NCBI GenBank assembly: GCA_027487625.1
Contig: JAIYDG010000159.1
Span: 1-36,001 of the forward strand
DNA length: 36,001 nucleotides
Origin: Bacteroidota bacterium
Lineage (GTDB): Bacteria > Bacteroidota > Bacteroidia > UKL13-3
Direction: 5' to 3'
The notes under the pieces were generated by a model, which had not been told where the DNA came from, made no database searches, and saw nothing but the letters and a program-made list of their open reading frames with translations. Each line of letters starts with the position of its first letter. Within the stretch, counting starts at the first letter, position 1. The position numbers and the translations under genes are program-made. Below, piece after piece: positions 24,592 to 32,675 of the stretch.

Positions 24592-25656
24592 ATGAAAATA
24601 TTAGTTACAGGTGTAGGTGGCCCAACTCCACGTAGTTTTTCAATTGCTTTAAAAAAGTACAGCAGGTATAAAATGTATGAGCTGATTGCTACGGATATCA
24701 ATCCATTATCGATGGGTTTATACCAAACAGAATTGTTCAGCAAATCTTATGTAATACCAAGATGTACAGATGCAACTTATTGGGATAAAATTGAGGAGAT
24801 TGTAAAAACCCATCAGATAGATTTAGCTGTGATTCTTCCTGAACTTGAAGTAATGGAATGGAGTAAAAGAGCAGAAGAAGGTAAACTACCGTGTAAAGCA
24901 TTATTACCAGGTAGTAAAATCGCAGGTTTATTGGTAGATAAAGCCCAAATGACTGAATTATTAGATTCATTGGATTTGGTACCTCCTTCAGTTGAATTTG
25001 ATAGAAGTACTGCTGATTTTTCAAGTGTATTCAATAAATTAGGTAACGATTTTTGGGTAAGAAGTTCAAGTGGAACATCTGGTTTGGGTTCATTAAGAGT
25101 AGATGGTGAAGAGTCTCTTAAAAATTGGGTTCAGATCAATCCGGGTGTAAAGACATTTTTAGCCAGTAAATTCTTACCAGGCAGAAACCTTGCTTGTAAA
25201 TTATTGTATTTTAATGGAAAACTCATTCGTTCTGCTTGTGGCGAAAGGGTAAACTATATTATGGCTAAAGTAGCGCCTTCTGGAATTACAGGAAATACTT
25301 CTTTTGGTCGTTTATTAAACGAACCTAAATTGGTAGAGGTAGCTACAAAAGCAATGGATGAATTGTTTAAAGTATCAGGTAGTCCTAAACATGGTTTCTT
25401 TACTGTAGATTTTAAAGAAGATGCAGATGGAACACCTTATATCACTGAAGTAAATGTAAGGCATGTTGCTTTCACACAATGTTTTGCAGCGGGTGGTGCA
25501 AATTTCGCAGAGGATACTATTAGAATCATGGATGGTGACCCGAATTATGATTACAATTACAAAATGTATGAATTCGAAAAAGGATTAATCTTTTTAAGAG
25601 ATGTTGATTCTTTACCTATCATGATGAGAGAAGAAAATCTCTTGAAATTGAACTAA
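24592..25656 (+). CDS. ATP-grasp enzyme, CarB-like
   Basis: 354-residue ATP-grasp protein with an N-terminal Rossmann-like pre-ATP-grasp domain (MKILVTGVGGPTPRSFSIAL, then LIATDINPLSMGLY). It continues with LPGSKIAGLLVDKAQMTELL, FWVRSSSGTSGLGSLRV as the nucleotide-binding strand and loop, KFLPGRNLACKLLYFNGKLI, and the metal site PYITEVNVRHVAF (E-x-N-x-R). The layout resembles carbamoyl-phosphate-synthase-type ATP-grasp enzymes. It lies between the initiating transferase and the PglD-like gene, so it may act on the trideoxy amino sugar itself, for example by acylating its amine. The substrate is not known. Confidence 0.85.
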   Translation: MKILVTGVGGPTPRSFSIALKKYSRYKMYELIATDINPLSMGLYQTELFSKSYVIPRCTDATYWDKIEEIVKTHQIDLAVILPELEVMEWSKRAEEGKLPCKALLPGSKIAGLLVDKAQMTELLDSLDLVPPSVEFDRSTADFSSVFNKLGNDFWVRSSSGTSGLGSLRVDGEESLKNWVQINPGVKTFLASKFLPGRNLACKLLYFNGKLIRSACGERVNYIMAKVAPSGITGNTSFGRLLNEPKLVEVATKAMDELFKVSGSPKHGFFTVDFKEDADGTPYITEVNVRHVAFTQCFAAGGANFAEDTIRIMDGDPNYDYNYKMYEFEKGLIFLRDVDSLPIMMREENLLKLN

Positions 25657-25671
25657 GCTTCTAGTTTATTG

Positions 25672-26280
25672 ATGACCAAAAAGTTTGTTGTATATGGTGC
25701 AGGAGGAATGGGTAAAGAGGCTGACTGGATTGCAGATGGCAACAAAGCTAAATTAGAACTGGTTTATTTTATTGATGACAACACACAAATTATAAATTGT
25801 AATAAAAAGGCAGTTCATCATAAATTAATTGATGAACTGCCTTTAGTAATTTCAATAGCAGAACCAAGTATCAAAAGGAATTTAGTAAATAGATTAACTA
25901 GCAATCAAAAATTCATTAATTTAATTTCGGAATCAGTTAAACAGCATAACTCAGCTCAAATAGGAATAGGCTGTATTTTTGGATTTGATGTAGTCATTTC
26001 TTGTGAAGTCAAAGTCGGGAATCATACCTTAATTAATGCAAGAAGTATTATTGGTCATGATTCAATTTTGGGTGATTTTGTTTCTATCATGTACAATGTG
26101 AGTATTTCTGGTAATGTTAAAATTGGCGATGGTACCTTAATTGGTTCTGGTGCAATAATTTTACCTGGTGTACAAATTGGTAATAATTGTAAAATTGGTG
26201 CTGGCGCCGTTGTAACAAAAAATATTCCGGATAATTCTATTGCAGTTGGAGTACCGGCAATTGTAAAAAAAACGATATGA
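25672..26280 (+). CDS. PglD/NeuD-type sugar acetyltransferase
   Basis: 202-residue acetyltransferase of the PglD/NeuD family: an N-terminal Rossmann-like UDP-sugar-binding domain (MTKKFVVYGAGGMGKEADW, then VYFIDDN) and a C-terminal left-handed beta-helix. The catalytic-base region is ARSIIGHDSILGDFVSIMYNVSISG, with the His in G-H-D-S. It ends IGNNCKIGAGAVVTKNIPDNSIAVGVPAIV. PglD acetylates the C4 amine made by the PglE aminotransferase using acetyl-CoA. The next gene, overlapping by ATGA, is that aminotransferase. The track starts at TTG 25669; ATG 25672 follows immediately and is preferred. Confidence 0.9.
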   Translation: MTKKFVVYGAGGMGKEADWIADGNKAKLELVYFIDDNTQIINCNKKAVHHKLIDELPLVISIAEPSIKRNLVNRLTSNQKFINLISESVKQHNSAQIGIGCIFGFDVVISCEVKVGNHTLINARSIIGHDSILGDFVSIMYNVSISGNVKIGDGTLIGSGAIILPGVQIGNNCKIGAGAVVTKNIPDNSIAVGVPAIVKKTI

Positions 26281-27413
26281 ATAAAGAAAAAATATGGCTT
26301 TCATCTCCGCATATGGGAGGGAAAGAAAGAGAATTTGTAACAGAAGCTTTCGATAGCAATTGGGTAGCCCCACTTGGTCCAAATGTAGATGGCTTCGAAA
26401 AAGACCTAGCTACTTTTACAGGTACAGGTTATGCTGCCGCTTTATCATCAGGAACTGCTGCCATTCATTTATCATTAATCATGTTAGGTGTAAGTGCTGG
26501 TGATTATGTGATATGTCAAAGTTTTACCTTTAGTGCTTCGGCAAATCCAATTGTTTACCAAGGTGCTACTCCTGTTTTTATCGATTCAGAAAAAGATACT
26601 TGGAACATGAGTCCTGAATATTTAGAAGCAGCCCTTCAAGATTTAAAATCAAAAGGAATAAAGCCAAAAGCCATAATTCCTGTTCATTTATATGGTATGC
26701 CAGCTAAAATGGATGAAATCTTGAAAATTGCTGCAGCCTATGAAGTGCCAATTATTGAAGATGCAGCAGAAGCTTTAGGTTCTTCCTTGAATGGAAAAGC
26801 CTGTGGTTCATTTAGCAATTTTGGTGTTTTGTCTTTTAATGGAAATAAAATCATTACTACTTCAGGTGGTGGTGCGCTTATATCTAATAAGGAGGAACAT
26901 ATTAAAATGGCTAGATTTTTATCAACCCAAGCCCGTGATAATGCTCCTCATTACCAACATTCTCATATTGGTTATAATTACAGAATGAGTAACATAGCAG
27001 CCGGTATTGGAAGAGGTCAAATGCTTGTTTTGCAAGACAGGGTAAATCAACGCAGAAAAAATTATGAGTTTTATAAAACTCATTTAGCAGGCTTCGATGG
27101 AATAGCGTTTTTAGAAGAAAATTCAGGAGCATTTTCTAATAGATGGTTAACTTGTATCTCAGTTGATCCGGCAAAAACAAAAGGCGGCATTAGTAGAGAA
27201 GATATTAGGTTGGCTTTAGATGCAGAAAACATCGAAAGTAGACCTTTGTGGAAACCAATGCACTTGCAGCCTGTATTTGCCAATGCACCATTTTATGGTG
27301 ATGGTACTGCTGAGAAATTATTTGAAAATGGACTTTGTTTACCATCTGGTTCTAATCTTTCACAAGAAGATTTAAACAGAGTTATTCAGGTTATGAAGTC
27401 TGTACTTTCTTAA
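26277..27413 (+). CDS. PglE-like DegT/DnrJ/EryC1 PLP aminotransferase
   Basis: 378-residue fold-type I sugar aminotransferase of the DegT/DnrJ/EryC1/StrS family. It would aminate the C4 keto group of a UDP-4-keto-6-deoxy-HexNAc with glutamate. Visible are the PLP-site elements ALSSGTAAIHLSL, VICQSFTFSASANPIVYQGATPVFID, IIEDAAEALGS and the Schiff-base Lys in LSFNGNKIITTSGGGALIS, plus RMSNIAAGIGRGQ and the C-terminal SRPLWKPMHLQPVF. The N-terminus IWLSSPHMGGKEREFV is like PglE/LegC. Together with the PglD-like gene it makes a diacetamido trideoxy sugar. The matching PglF-type 4,6-dehydratase is not in the window. It is the last gene of the array and ends about 185 bases before a strong terminator. 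Confidence 0.92.
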   Translation: MNKEKIWLSSPHMGGKEREFVTEAFDSNWVAPLGPNVDGFEKDLATFTGTGYAAALSSGTAAIHLSLIMLGVSAGDYVICQSFTFSASANPIVYQGATPVFIDSEKDTWNMSPEYLEAALQDLKSKGIKPKAIIPVHLYGMPAKMDEILKIAAAYEVPIIEDAAEALGSSLNGKACGSFSNFGVLSFNGNKIITTSGGGALISNKEEHIKMARFLSTQARDNAPHYQHSHIGYNYRMSNIAAGIGRGQMLVLQDRVNQRRKNYEFYKTHLAGFDGIAFLEENSGAFSNRWLTCISVDPAKTKGGISREDIRLALDAENIESRPLWKPMHLQPVFANAPFYGDGTAEKLFENGLCLPSGSNLSQEDLNRVIQVMKSVLS

Positions 27414-27598
27414 ACATTCAGGATGTTATTTTATTCACTCATATTTTTAGTTTTCCTACGCATTGTATTTTTTATAAAATGAATGATTAGAGTAAAATTA
27501 AATGAGAAATAGAAGTACGTTTTAAAAAAAAAAATATTAATAATCAGTTTAGGATGATATAATGACATACTCCCAAAATTGATTTAAAGCGCTTTCAC

Positions 27599-27640
27599 AA
27601 AACGGACGCGAACCAAAGGTTCGCGTCCGTTTTTGTTTTT
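27599..27640 (+). terminator. Strong intrinsic terminator of the + strand array
   Basis: A perfect 16-base inverted repeat (aaaacggacgcgaacc / ggttcgcgtccgtttt) with a three-base loop (aaa), followed by TTTTTGTTTTT. The stem is far richer in GC than its surroundings. It lies downstream of the aminotransferase stop and is the expected end of the long array. Confidence 0.92.
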
Positions 27641-27666
27641 ATGAGTTAGTTCTTAGCTCATTTTTC
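27641..27666 (+). terminator. Possible second hairpin behind the main terminator
   Basis: ATGAG-TTAG-TTC-TTAG-CTCAT can fold into a nine-pair RNA stem (two pairs are G-U) with a UUC loop, followed by a run of T. It sits directly behind the main terminator and could act as a back-up. It is weaker, and chance cannot be excluded. Confidence 0.4.
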
Positions 27667-27959
27667 GCCCCAATTTCCTACTAATTATATAGACTTTTTT
27701 AAATTCAGATTGTGCATTGGAATTCGTTCTGATGCATAAAAGATCTCATAATTTTGAAATTTCATTAGTTAAGCATACTGGAACTAAAGTCCTTTTTGAA
27801 AACTGAATTTAGGTCCAATTTCAAAGGTATTTTGAGTAGAAATAATATCAAATTCATGCTTCGAGGATAATTCAAAGTATCGATTAAACTATGTTAGAAA
27901 AGAATGAGTTTTATCCCTTTTCTTATTTAAACGTTTCCTTTTTTATATAAGATAATTTC
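27667..27959. other. Intergenic stretch between convergent operons, nothing recognised
   Basis: The 587-base gap 27414-28000 between the ends of the two convergent gene groups holds the hairpins listed separately and otherwise AT-rich sequence. I see no ORF, RNA gene, repeat or mobile-element end in this part. Confidence 0.5.
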
Positions 27960-27996
27960 AAAAAAAATCCCCTTGTTCAGATAGAGCAAGGGGATT
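27960..27996 (-). terminator. Intrinsic terminator of the wza-wzc operon
   Basis: Inverted repeat aatccccttgttc / gagcaaggggatt (13 pairs, one G-U) with a five-base loop, starting four bases after the wzc stop on the - strand. It is followed on that strand by eight T (the A-run 27960-27967). The + strand side also has CTTTTT after the stem, so it may work in both directions. Confidence 0.88.
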
Positions 27997-28000
27997 CTTT

Positions 28001-30526
28001 TTATAATCCTAAGATTCTTTTCCAAAGTGGTTTTTTCTCTGTTTCTACGTCTCCATAGTTACCATATCCATATCCATAACCATATCCATAACCATATCCG
28101 TATCCGTAACCATATCCGCCATAACCATAAGAACCATAGTTGGCTTGTCCGTATCCATATCCATAAGAACCATATCCATATCCATAGACAGAAGCAAAGT
28201 TGATATCATTAAATACCAAACCAATACTCTTTTCTCTTTCTTTATTATGAATTTCATTAATCATGGTAAGGTAATTTTTACGAGAGATTCTTTGTCTTAC
28301 CATGTATAAAATAATATCAGCATGTTGCATCAAATCCAAACCATCAGCAACCAAACCAATAGGAGGTGTATCTAGAATAATATAATCAAATTCAGATTTT
28401 AGTTCTTTTAACAAGTCTTTAAATGCATCAGACATGATTAACTCCGAAGGATTTGGAGGAGTTGGACCTGAAGTGATAATAGAAAGATTTTCAAGATTTG
28501 TAGGCTGGACAATTTCGTTTTTACTTGCTTTTCCAATGATATAATTAGAAATACCAATACTATTATCTAGTTTAAAATCCTGGAAAATTTTCGGTTTACG
28601 TAAATCCACCCCAATCAATAAGGTTTTGTAACCACCAATTGCCAAAACCGATGCAATATTCATACTTACAAATGTTTTTCCTTCACCGGAAACTGTTGAA
28701 GTAATGAGTATAGTTGTATTTTCATCTTTTCCTTTTGATTGTCCCATATAATTAATATTGGAACGAAGATTTCGGAAACTCTCAGAAACTACTGATTTCG
28801 GATGATTTGCAATAACTAAGGCCGAATTTTTATTGTTATGTGGGATATTTCCTATAACAGGAATTCTTGTAATTCCTTGAAGTATTGAGTGATTATTAAT
28901 TCTAGAATCAAAGAATTCCATTCCAAATACAATTAATAGAGGAATAACAATTCCAGCGACTAATCCAATTAAATAGTTTGCACTGTTTTTAGGTGAAATT
29001 TTCGAACCAACCATCGCATAATCGACAATTCTATTGTCAGAAATATTTGATGCACCTGCAATACCTGCTTCTGCTTTTTTCTCTAATAAATAAGTTAACA
29101 ATTTATCGTTTAACTTATATTTTCTTTCAATAGTTAAAAGCTTTTGTTCTTTTTCAGGTAAAGTCATAGCAGTTGCCTCAAACTCTTTGATTCTGCTAAC
29201 CAATTCTCCAACCATAATTTTAGAACTTGCTTTGATGCTATTTAAGTTTTCAATTATGGTAGACTTAACGGCTTCAATTCCTTTTTCTTTTTCAATCAAG
29301 GCTGGATTAAGTTTTTCTGAACTTTGTTCTATAATTTGTTTTTCACTATACAATTGAGAAAGTCTTCCAACCAACTGGTTCAATAGTTGGTCTCCAATAC
29401 CCATGATACTAGGAGCAATAATTTTATTCAGGTCTTTATTCTTTTTGATATAATCGTGCAAATAGTCATAATATTTTTGCTTGATTTCTTCCTCTGATTT
29501 ACGGTTTTCCAGGTCAAAAAGATTATCCATTAAATTTTTCCCCTGAACACCTAAATCAACCAGTTTATTATTCATTCTAAAAGATTGAAGTTTGTCTTCA
29601 AAAAACTGAAGAGAATCTGTAATGCTGATTAAATATTTATCAATGAATTGGATGGTATTAACCGAAATCTGATTTTTGTCTGAAAGGTCTTTTTGGATAT
29701 AAGTCTGCATCAAATTATTGATGAATTTTACATCCTTTGCAGGTTCAGAGGTTTCCTTTGAAATATCAACTATACTGGCTTGTTTATTAATAGTTTTGAT
29801 ATCATAAGAACCCGCATATTTTCTAACCAATGAGCCAAAAGAATTAAAAATAAAGTAAAATTCCGCCTCAGGAACAATTAATTCGGGTATTGTAACCAGA
29901 ATTTGAAACCTGAAATTATCAGCTTCAATTGTTTCATTAAATTTGTACTCTTTTTTTAGAACCTTTAATGGTACATTTAAGATTTGTTTATTGGCAGGAA
30001 CTAGTTGAGTAAATTTTTGCTTTTCAGGATTTACCTCAAGTATAAAGCTATTAGTATTAATGATTTTAATCCTATACTTTAATTCAAAAGTTTGAAGATG
30101 GTTTGAATCAATTGCAACAACAAATGGTTGATTTGGATATAAATCCTGGTTTTTGATACTACCTGCACCATAATAGGAAATATTAAAATCACAATTTTTC
30201 AATGTTTCCTGAACGATGATTCTTGAACGCATCAATCCAATTTCATTTTCAATTGATTTACTTGAATTTACCAATTGCATTCCCTGTAAAAAGTTATCCA
30301 TTCCATCCAATCCTCTACCACTTTTTTCTTTGATAAGGAATTGAGATTTAACAGTATATTTTTCGGTTGAATAACGATTGACTAAAAATGCTACTGATAA
30401 TCCAACAAAAACAGATACAATAAAATAAGGCATGTAACCGAGAAATCTACCAACTATTGTTTTAAAGTTAATTGATGATTCAATACTTTGATCAACAAAA
30501 TTTGGTTGGTTTGAATTATTTTCCAT
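28001..30526 (-). CDS. wzc: Wzc-like polysaccharide co-polymerase and tyrosine autokinase
   Basis: 841-residue inner-membrane protein controlling chain length and export. The order is: an N-terminal Wzz region with a membrane helix at about residues 30-50, a long periplasmic coiled-coil part (about 250-490), a second helix YLIGLVAGIVIPLLIVFGME (about 518-537), and then a cytoplasmic BY-kinase. Before the kinase come VSESFRNLRSNI and the Walker A ITSTVSGEGKTF (about 608-620). Walker A' is LLIGVDLRKPKI and Walker B is YIILDTPPIGLVAD. The C-terminus is an exceptional Gly-Tyr tail with 19 Tyr in 44 residues, the expected autophosphorylation cluster, followed by EKKPLWKRILGL. It starts five bases after the wza stop. 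Phosphorylation state should govern its oligomerisation, as in E. coli Wzc. Confidence 0.95.
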   Translation of the reverse strand: MENNSNQPNFVDQSIESSINFKTIVGRFLGYMPYFIVSVFVGLSVAFLVNRYSTEKYTVKSQFLIKEKSGRGLDGMDNFLQGMQLVNSSKSIENEIGLMRSRIIVQETLKNCDFNISYYGAGSIKNQDLYPNQPFVVAIDSNHLQTFELKYRIKIINTNSFILEVNPEKQKFTQLVPANKQILNVPLKVLKKEYKFNETIEADNFRFQILVTIPELIVPEAEFYFIFNSFGSLVRKYAGSYDIKTINKQASIVDISKETSEPAKDVKFINNLMQTYIQKDLSDKNQISVNTIQFIDKYLISITDSLQFFEDKLQSFRMNNKLVDLGVQGKNLMDNLFDLENRKSEEEIKQKYYDYLHDYIKKNKDLNKIIAPSIMGIGDQLLNQLVGRLSQLYSEKQIIEQSSEKLNPALIEKEKGIEAVKSTIIENLNSIKASSKIMVGELVSRIKEFEATAMTLPEKEQKLLTIERKYKLNDKLLTYLLEKKAEAGIAGASNISDNRIVDYAMVGSKISPKNSANYLIGLVAGIVIPLLIVFGMEFFDSRINNHSILQGITRIPVIGNIPHNNKNSALVIANHPKSVVSESFRNLRSNINYMGQSKGKDENTTILITSTVSGEGKTFVSMNIASVLAIGGYKTLLIGVDLRKPKIFQDFKLDNSIGISNYIIGKASKNEIVQPTNLENLSIITSGPTPPNPSELIMSDAFKDLLKELKSEFDYIILDTPPIGLVADGLDLMQHADIILYMVRQRISRKNYLTMINEIHNKEREKSIGLVFNDINFASVYGYGYGSYGYGYGQANYGSYGYGGYGYGYGYGYGYGYGYGYGNYGDVETEKKPLWKRILGL
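28055..28186 (-). repeat. Tandem Gly-Tyr codon repeat in the wzc 3' end
   Basis: 132 bases made almost only of alternating ATA/GTA and TCC/ACC triplets on the + strand (TAT/TAC and GGA/GGT on the coding strand). Twelve-base units such as ccatatccataa recur with small changes. It encodes the YG-rich tail. Because the unit is a multiple of three, copy-number change would lengthen or shorten the tail without a frameshift. Confidence 0.9.
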
Positions 30527-30531
30527 TAGAA

Positions 30532-31353
30532 TTATTTAATATTTTGAAGAATAATGTATGTATTTAAGACCAGTAAAAATGTACTGAAGATAGGCAGAAC
30601 AGCTGATAAGGTTCCCTGAAAATTACTTAAGTTACCTAAACTTCTTGATTTAACAGGTTGAACATAAATTATATCATTTGGATGAACGTAAAAATAGGGG
30701 GAGTTCAATAAATCTCGATCGGTTAAATTGATATTGTATAAATGGGTTTTCCCATCAATCTCACGAATTAAAGTTAGTTTATTTCTTTTTGCTATTTCAT
30801 TCACATCACCTGACATTGCCAATGCCTCAAGAATATTTAATTTGTTCACCATAAAATAGAACTGACCTGGTTTGTTTACGGCGCCTAAAATGCTAAACCT
30901 GAATTCTGCAATTTTTATTTGGATAAAAAAGTTTTTGAAATACTTTTTGGCTTCATTTTCTAATAGACTTTTAGCCTCATCAATAGTTTTTCCTTTTAAT
31001 TCGATTTTTCCAATATAAGGCAAATCCAAAATCCCATTTTTATCTAAACTGTATCCCATGATGTAAAATGGAGTTCCTGCTCCTTGTTGTTGCATCATAT
31101 TCATATTTCCTGAAGTAAGAGGATTAAAAGCGGAGTTCATTTTTTCATCTTCTGTCACAACTTTAATATGTAAGATATCTCCCGGTTTTAAATGGTAGTC
31201 ACTGGCTTGAATTGTAAAAGTATTAGCAGTATCGTTACTTTTATCACCTTTATTCTGAAGATATATATAATCTTTATTTCCAATGCATGACTGCATTAAA
31301 AAGATTATTGGAACAATCAAAAAAAGGACTTTTGATAATTTATTCATTTTCAT
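30532..31353 (-). CDS. wza: Wza-like polysaccharide export lipoprotein
   Basis: 273-residue outer-membrane export protein. The N-terminal signal peptide ends in a lipobox (FLMQSC, with Cys23 as the predicted lipidated residue). The polysaccharide-export domain follows (YHLKPGDILHIKV and IGKIELKGKTIDEAKSLLE). Then comes an SLBB-type domain (FSILGAVNKPGQFYFMVNKLNILEALAMSGDV), NDIIYVQPVKSR, and a C-terminal hydrophobic helix (about residues 248-268). It is shorter than E. coli Wza (about 380 residues), as is usual in Bacteroidota. Met3 is an alternative start. It forms a two-gene operon with wzc behind a candidate promoter at 31415-31444. Confidence 0.93.
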   Translation of the reverse strand: MKMNKLSKVLFLIVPIIFLMQSCIGNKDYIYLQNKGDKSNDTANTFTIQASDYHLKPGDILHIKVVTEDEKMNSAFNPLTSGNMNMMQQQGAGTPFYIMGYSLDKNGILDLPYIGKIELKGKTIDEAKSLLENEAKKYFKNFFIQIKIAEFRFSILGAVNKPGQFYFMVNKLNILEALAMSGDVNEIAKRNKLTLIREIDGKTHLYNINLTDRDLLNSPYFYVHPNDIIYVQPVKSRSLGNLSNFQGTLSAVLPIFSTFLLVLNTYIILQNIK

Positions 31354-31414
31354 TTATTGAAATATTTTTATTTTAACTGATTATTAAACAATTGTGTAAT
31401 TATTCAGAATCCTG

Positions 31415-31444
31415 CAAAAATAAGCCCTGAGAGTTGAAAACAAA
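31415..31444 (-). promoter_or_regulatory. Candidate Bacteroidota promoter for wza-wzc
   Basis: On the - strand, TTTG (31444-31441), 18 bases, then TATTTTTG (31422-31415). This is an exact match to the -7 consensus TAnnTTTG, with a -33 TTTG at near-normal spacing. Initiation would be expected near 31409, leaving a leader of about 55 bases before wza. It is located in the 296-base gap 31354-31649, which otherwise holds no gene. Confidence 0.6.
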
Positions 31445-31649
31445 GCAAAAATTAATAGTTGCAGGTTAAGCTTTTGTGATTATTTGAATTTAAATGCTCT
31501 CTTTCTTAATTAAGTCACAGAATCACTACTATTTAGGAGTTTTATTTTTGGAATTTTGATTTTCCTAAATTGCAATTTTTGGATAAGTGGTGGTTTTGGC
31601 TTTTAAATTGGTTAATGATGAAAAATTGTTTAAAATCAATTCAATTTTG

Positions 31650-32675
31650 TTAATTCTTTTCCGCCCAATACATTCTTTCAATCATATCAACTACCATCAA
31701 GCCATCTTCGGCATTGGTGGCGATTGAACTTTCTCCTTTTAAAGTAGAAATAATATTCTCAAATACATACTGGTGGTTGGATGCACTTCCTTGGTAACTG
31801 CCATAATTATTGGGTAGATTGGTTTCTGGAAGTTTTTGCATTTCGTAGTTTTTTATATGACAATAGGTGATTTCATTCATATACTGTCCTCCAATTTTGA
31901 ATGACCCGTTTTCTCCTATTATGGTCATACTACTTTCTAGGTTTTTGTCATAAATAGAAGTGCTGTATTGTAAAGTTCCGCTTCCTTCTTTAACAAAATC
32001 AAAAGAGATAATTCCAGAATCTTCAAATTCTGTGAGTTCATGGTGATTGAAGTTGTAAAATCTGGATTGAATATTTTTAATATCCCCAAAAACCCAATAC
32101 ATGATATCAACGAAATGACTAAATTGGGTAAATAAGGTTCCTCCATCTAAATCTTTTGAGCCTCTCCAAGTCTTAGGTTGATAATAACGCTCATCTCTGT
32201 TCCAAAAACAATTGATTTGTACCATGAATAATTTACCCAGTTTATTCGAATCAATCATTTCTTTCATCCAAAGAGATGGCGGTGAATAGCGATTTTGTTT
32301 TACAACAAATACTTTTTTATTGTTCTTTTCGGCTGCACTTATGATTTTTAAACCATCAGTTTTAGTAAGGCACATTGGTTTTTCAATCAATGTATGAATG
32401 CCTTCATTGAGTAAACGTATGGCAAATTCTGCATGTAATCCGTTGGGCAGACAAATACAAGCAACATCTGGTTTTATAAATGAGCTATCGAAATAAGAAG
32501 CTAAATCCTCGAAAAATGGAATTTCTTTTAAGGGTGATTGTAGATGTTTATTTCTTTGAACAGGATTGTTGTCTACTATAGCTAATAATTGACATTCAGG
32601 ATTTTGTATTATGACATCAGCATGTCGTTTGCCAATATGCCCATAACCAATAACAATAAATGTGGTTTTCTTCAT
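31650..32675 (-). CDS. wbpB: Gfo/Idh/MocA oxidoreductase, WbpB-like
   Basis: 341-residue NAD(P)-dependent sugar dehydrogenase of the Gfo/Idh/MocA family. The N-terminal Rossmann motif is FIVIGYGHIGKRHADVI, followed by the EKPMCLTKTDG block with the catalytic-site Lys. The substrate region has NRYSPPSLWMKEM, WRGSKDLDGGTLFTQFSHFVDIMYWVFGD (conserved Gly-Gly and His-x2-Asp) and NHQYVFENIISTL. It resembles WbpB/WlbA, which oxidise C3 of UDP-GlcNAc uronic acid. The next two enzymes of that route, WbpD-like and WbpE-like, lie on the other strand at 34093-35805. WbpA was not seen. It overlaps the stop of the antiterminator gene by one base, so both are co-transcribed. Confidence 0.82.
   Translation of the reverse strand: MKKTTFIVIGYGHIGKRHADVIIQNPECQLLAIVDNNPVQRNKHLQSPLKEIPFFEDLASYFDSSFIKPDVACICLPNGLHAEFAIRLLNEGIHTLIEKPMCLTKTDGLKIISAAEKNNKKVFVVKQNRYSPPSLWMKEMIDSNKLGKLFMVQINCFWNRDERYYQPKTWRGSKDLDGGTLFTQFSHFVDIMYWVFGDIKNIQSRFYNFNHHELTEFEDSGIISFDFVKEGSGTLQYSTSIYDKNLESSMTIIGENGSFKIGGQYMNEITYCHIKNYEMQKLPETNLPNNYGSYQGSASNHQYVFENIISTLKGESSIATNAEDGLMVVDMIERMYWAEKN

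Noticed and set aside
24737-25034. Overlapping - strand ORFs inside the CarB-like ATP-grasp gene
   Set aside because: Both are shadows of a gene with a full set of ATP-grasp motifs.
28055-28186. CRISPR-like or minisatellite array
   Set aside because: The repeat is in frame within wzc and encodes the Gly-Tyr tail. There are no spacers.
28045-28257. Met-Asp-rich ORF in another frame of the - strand
   Set aside because: It is a frame shadow of the Gly-Tyr repeat in wzc.
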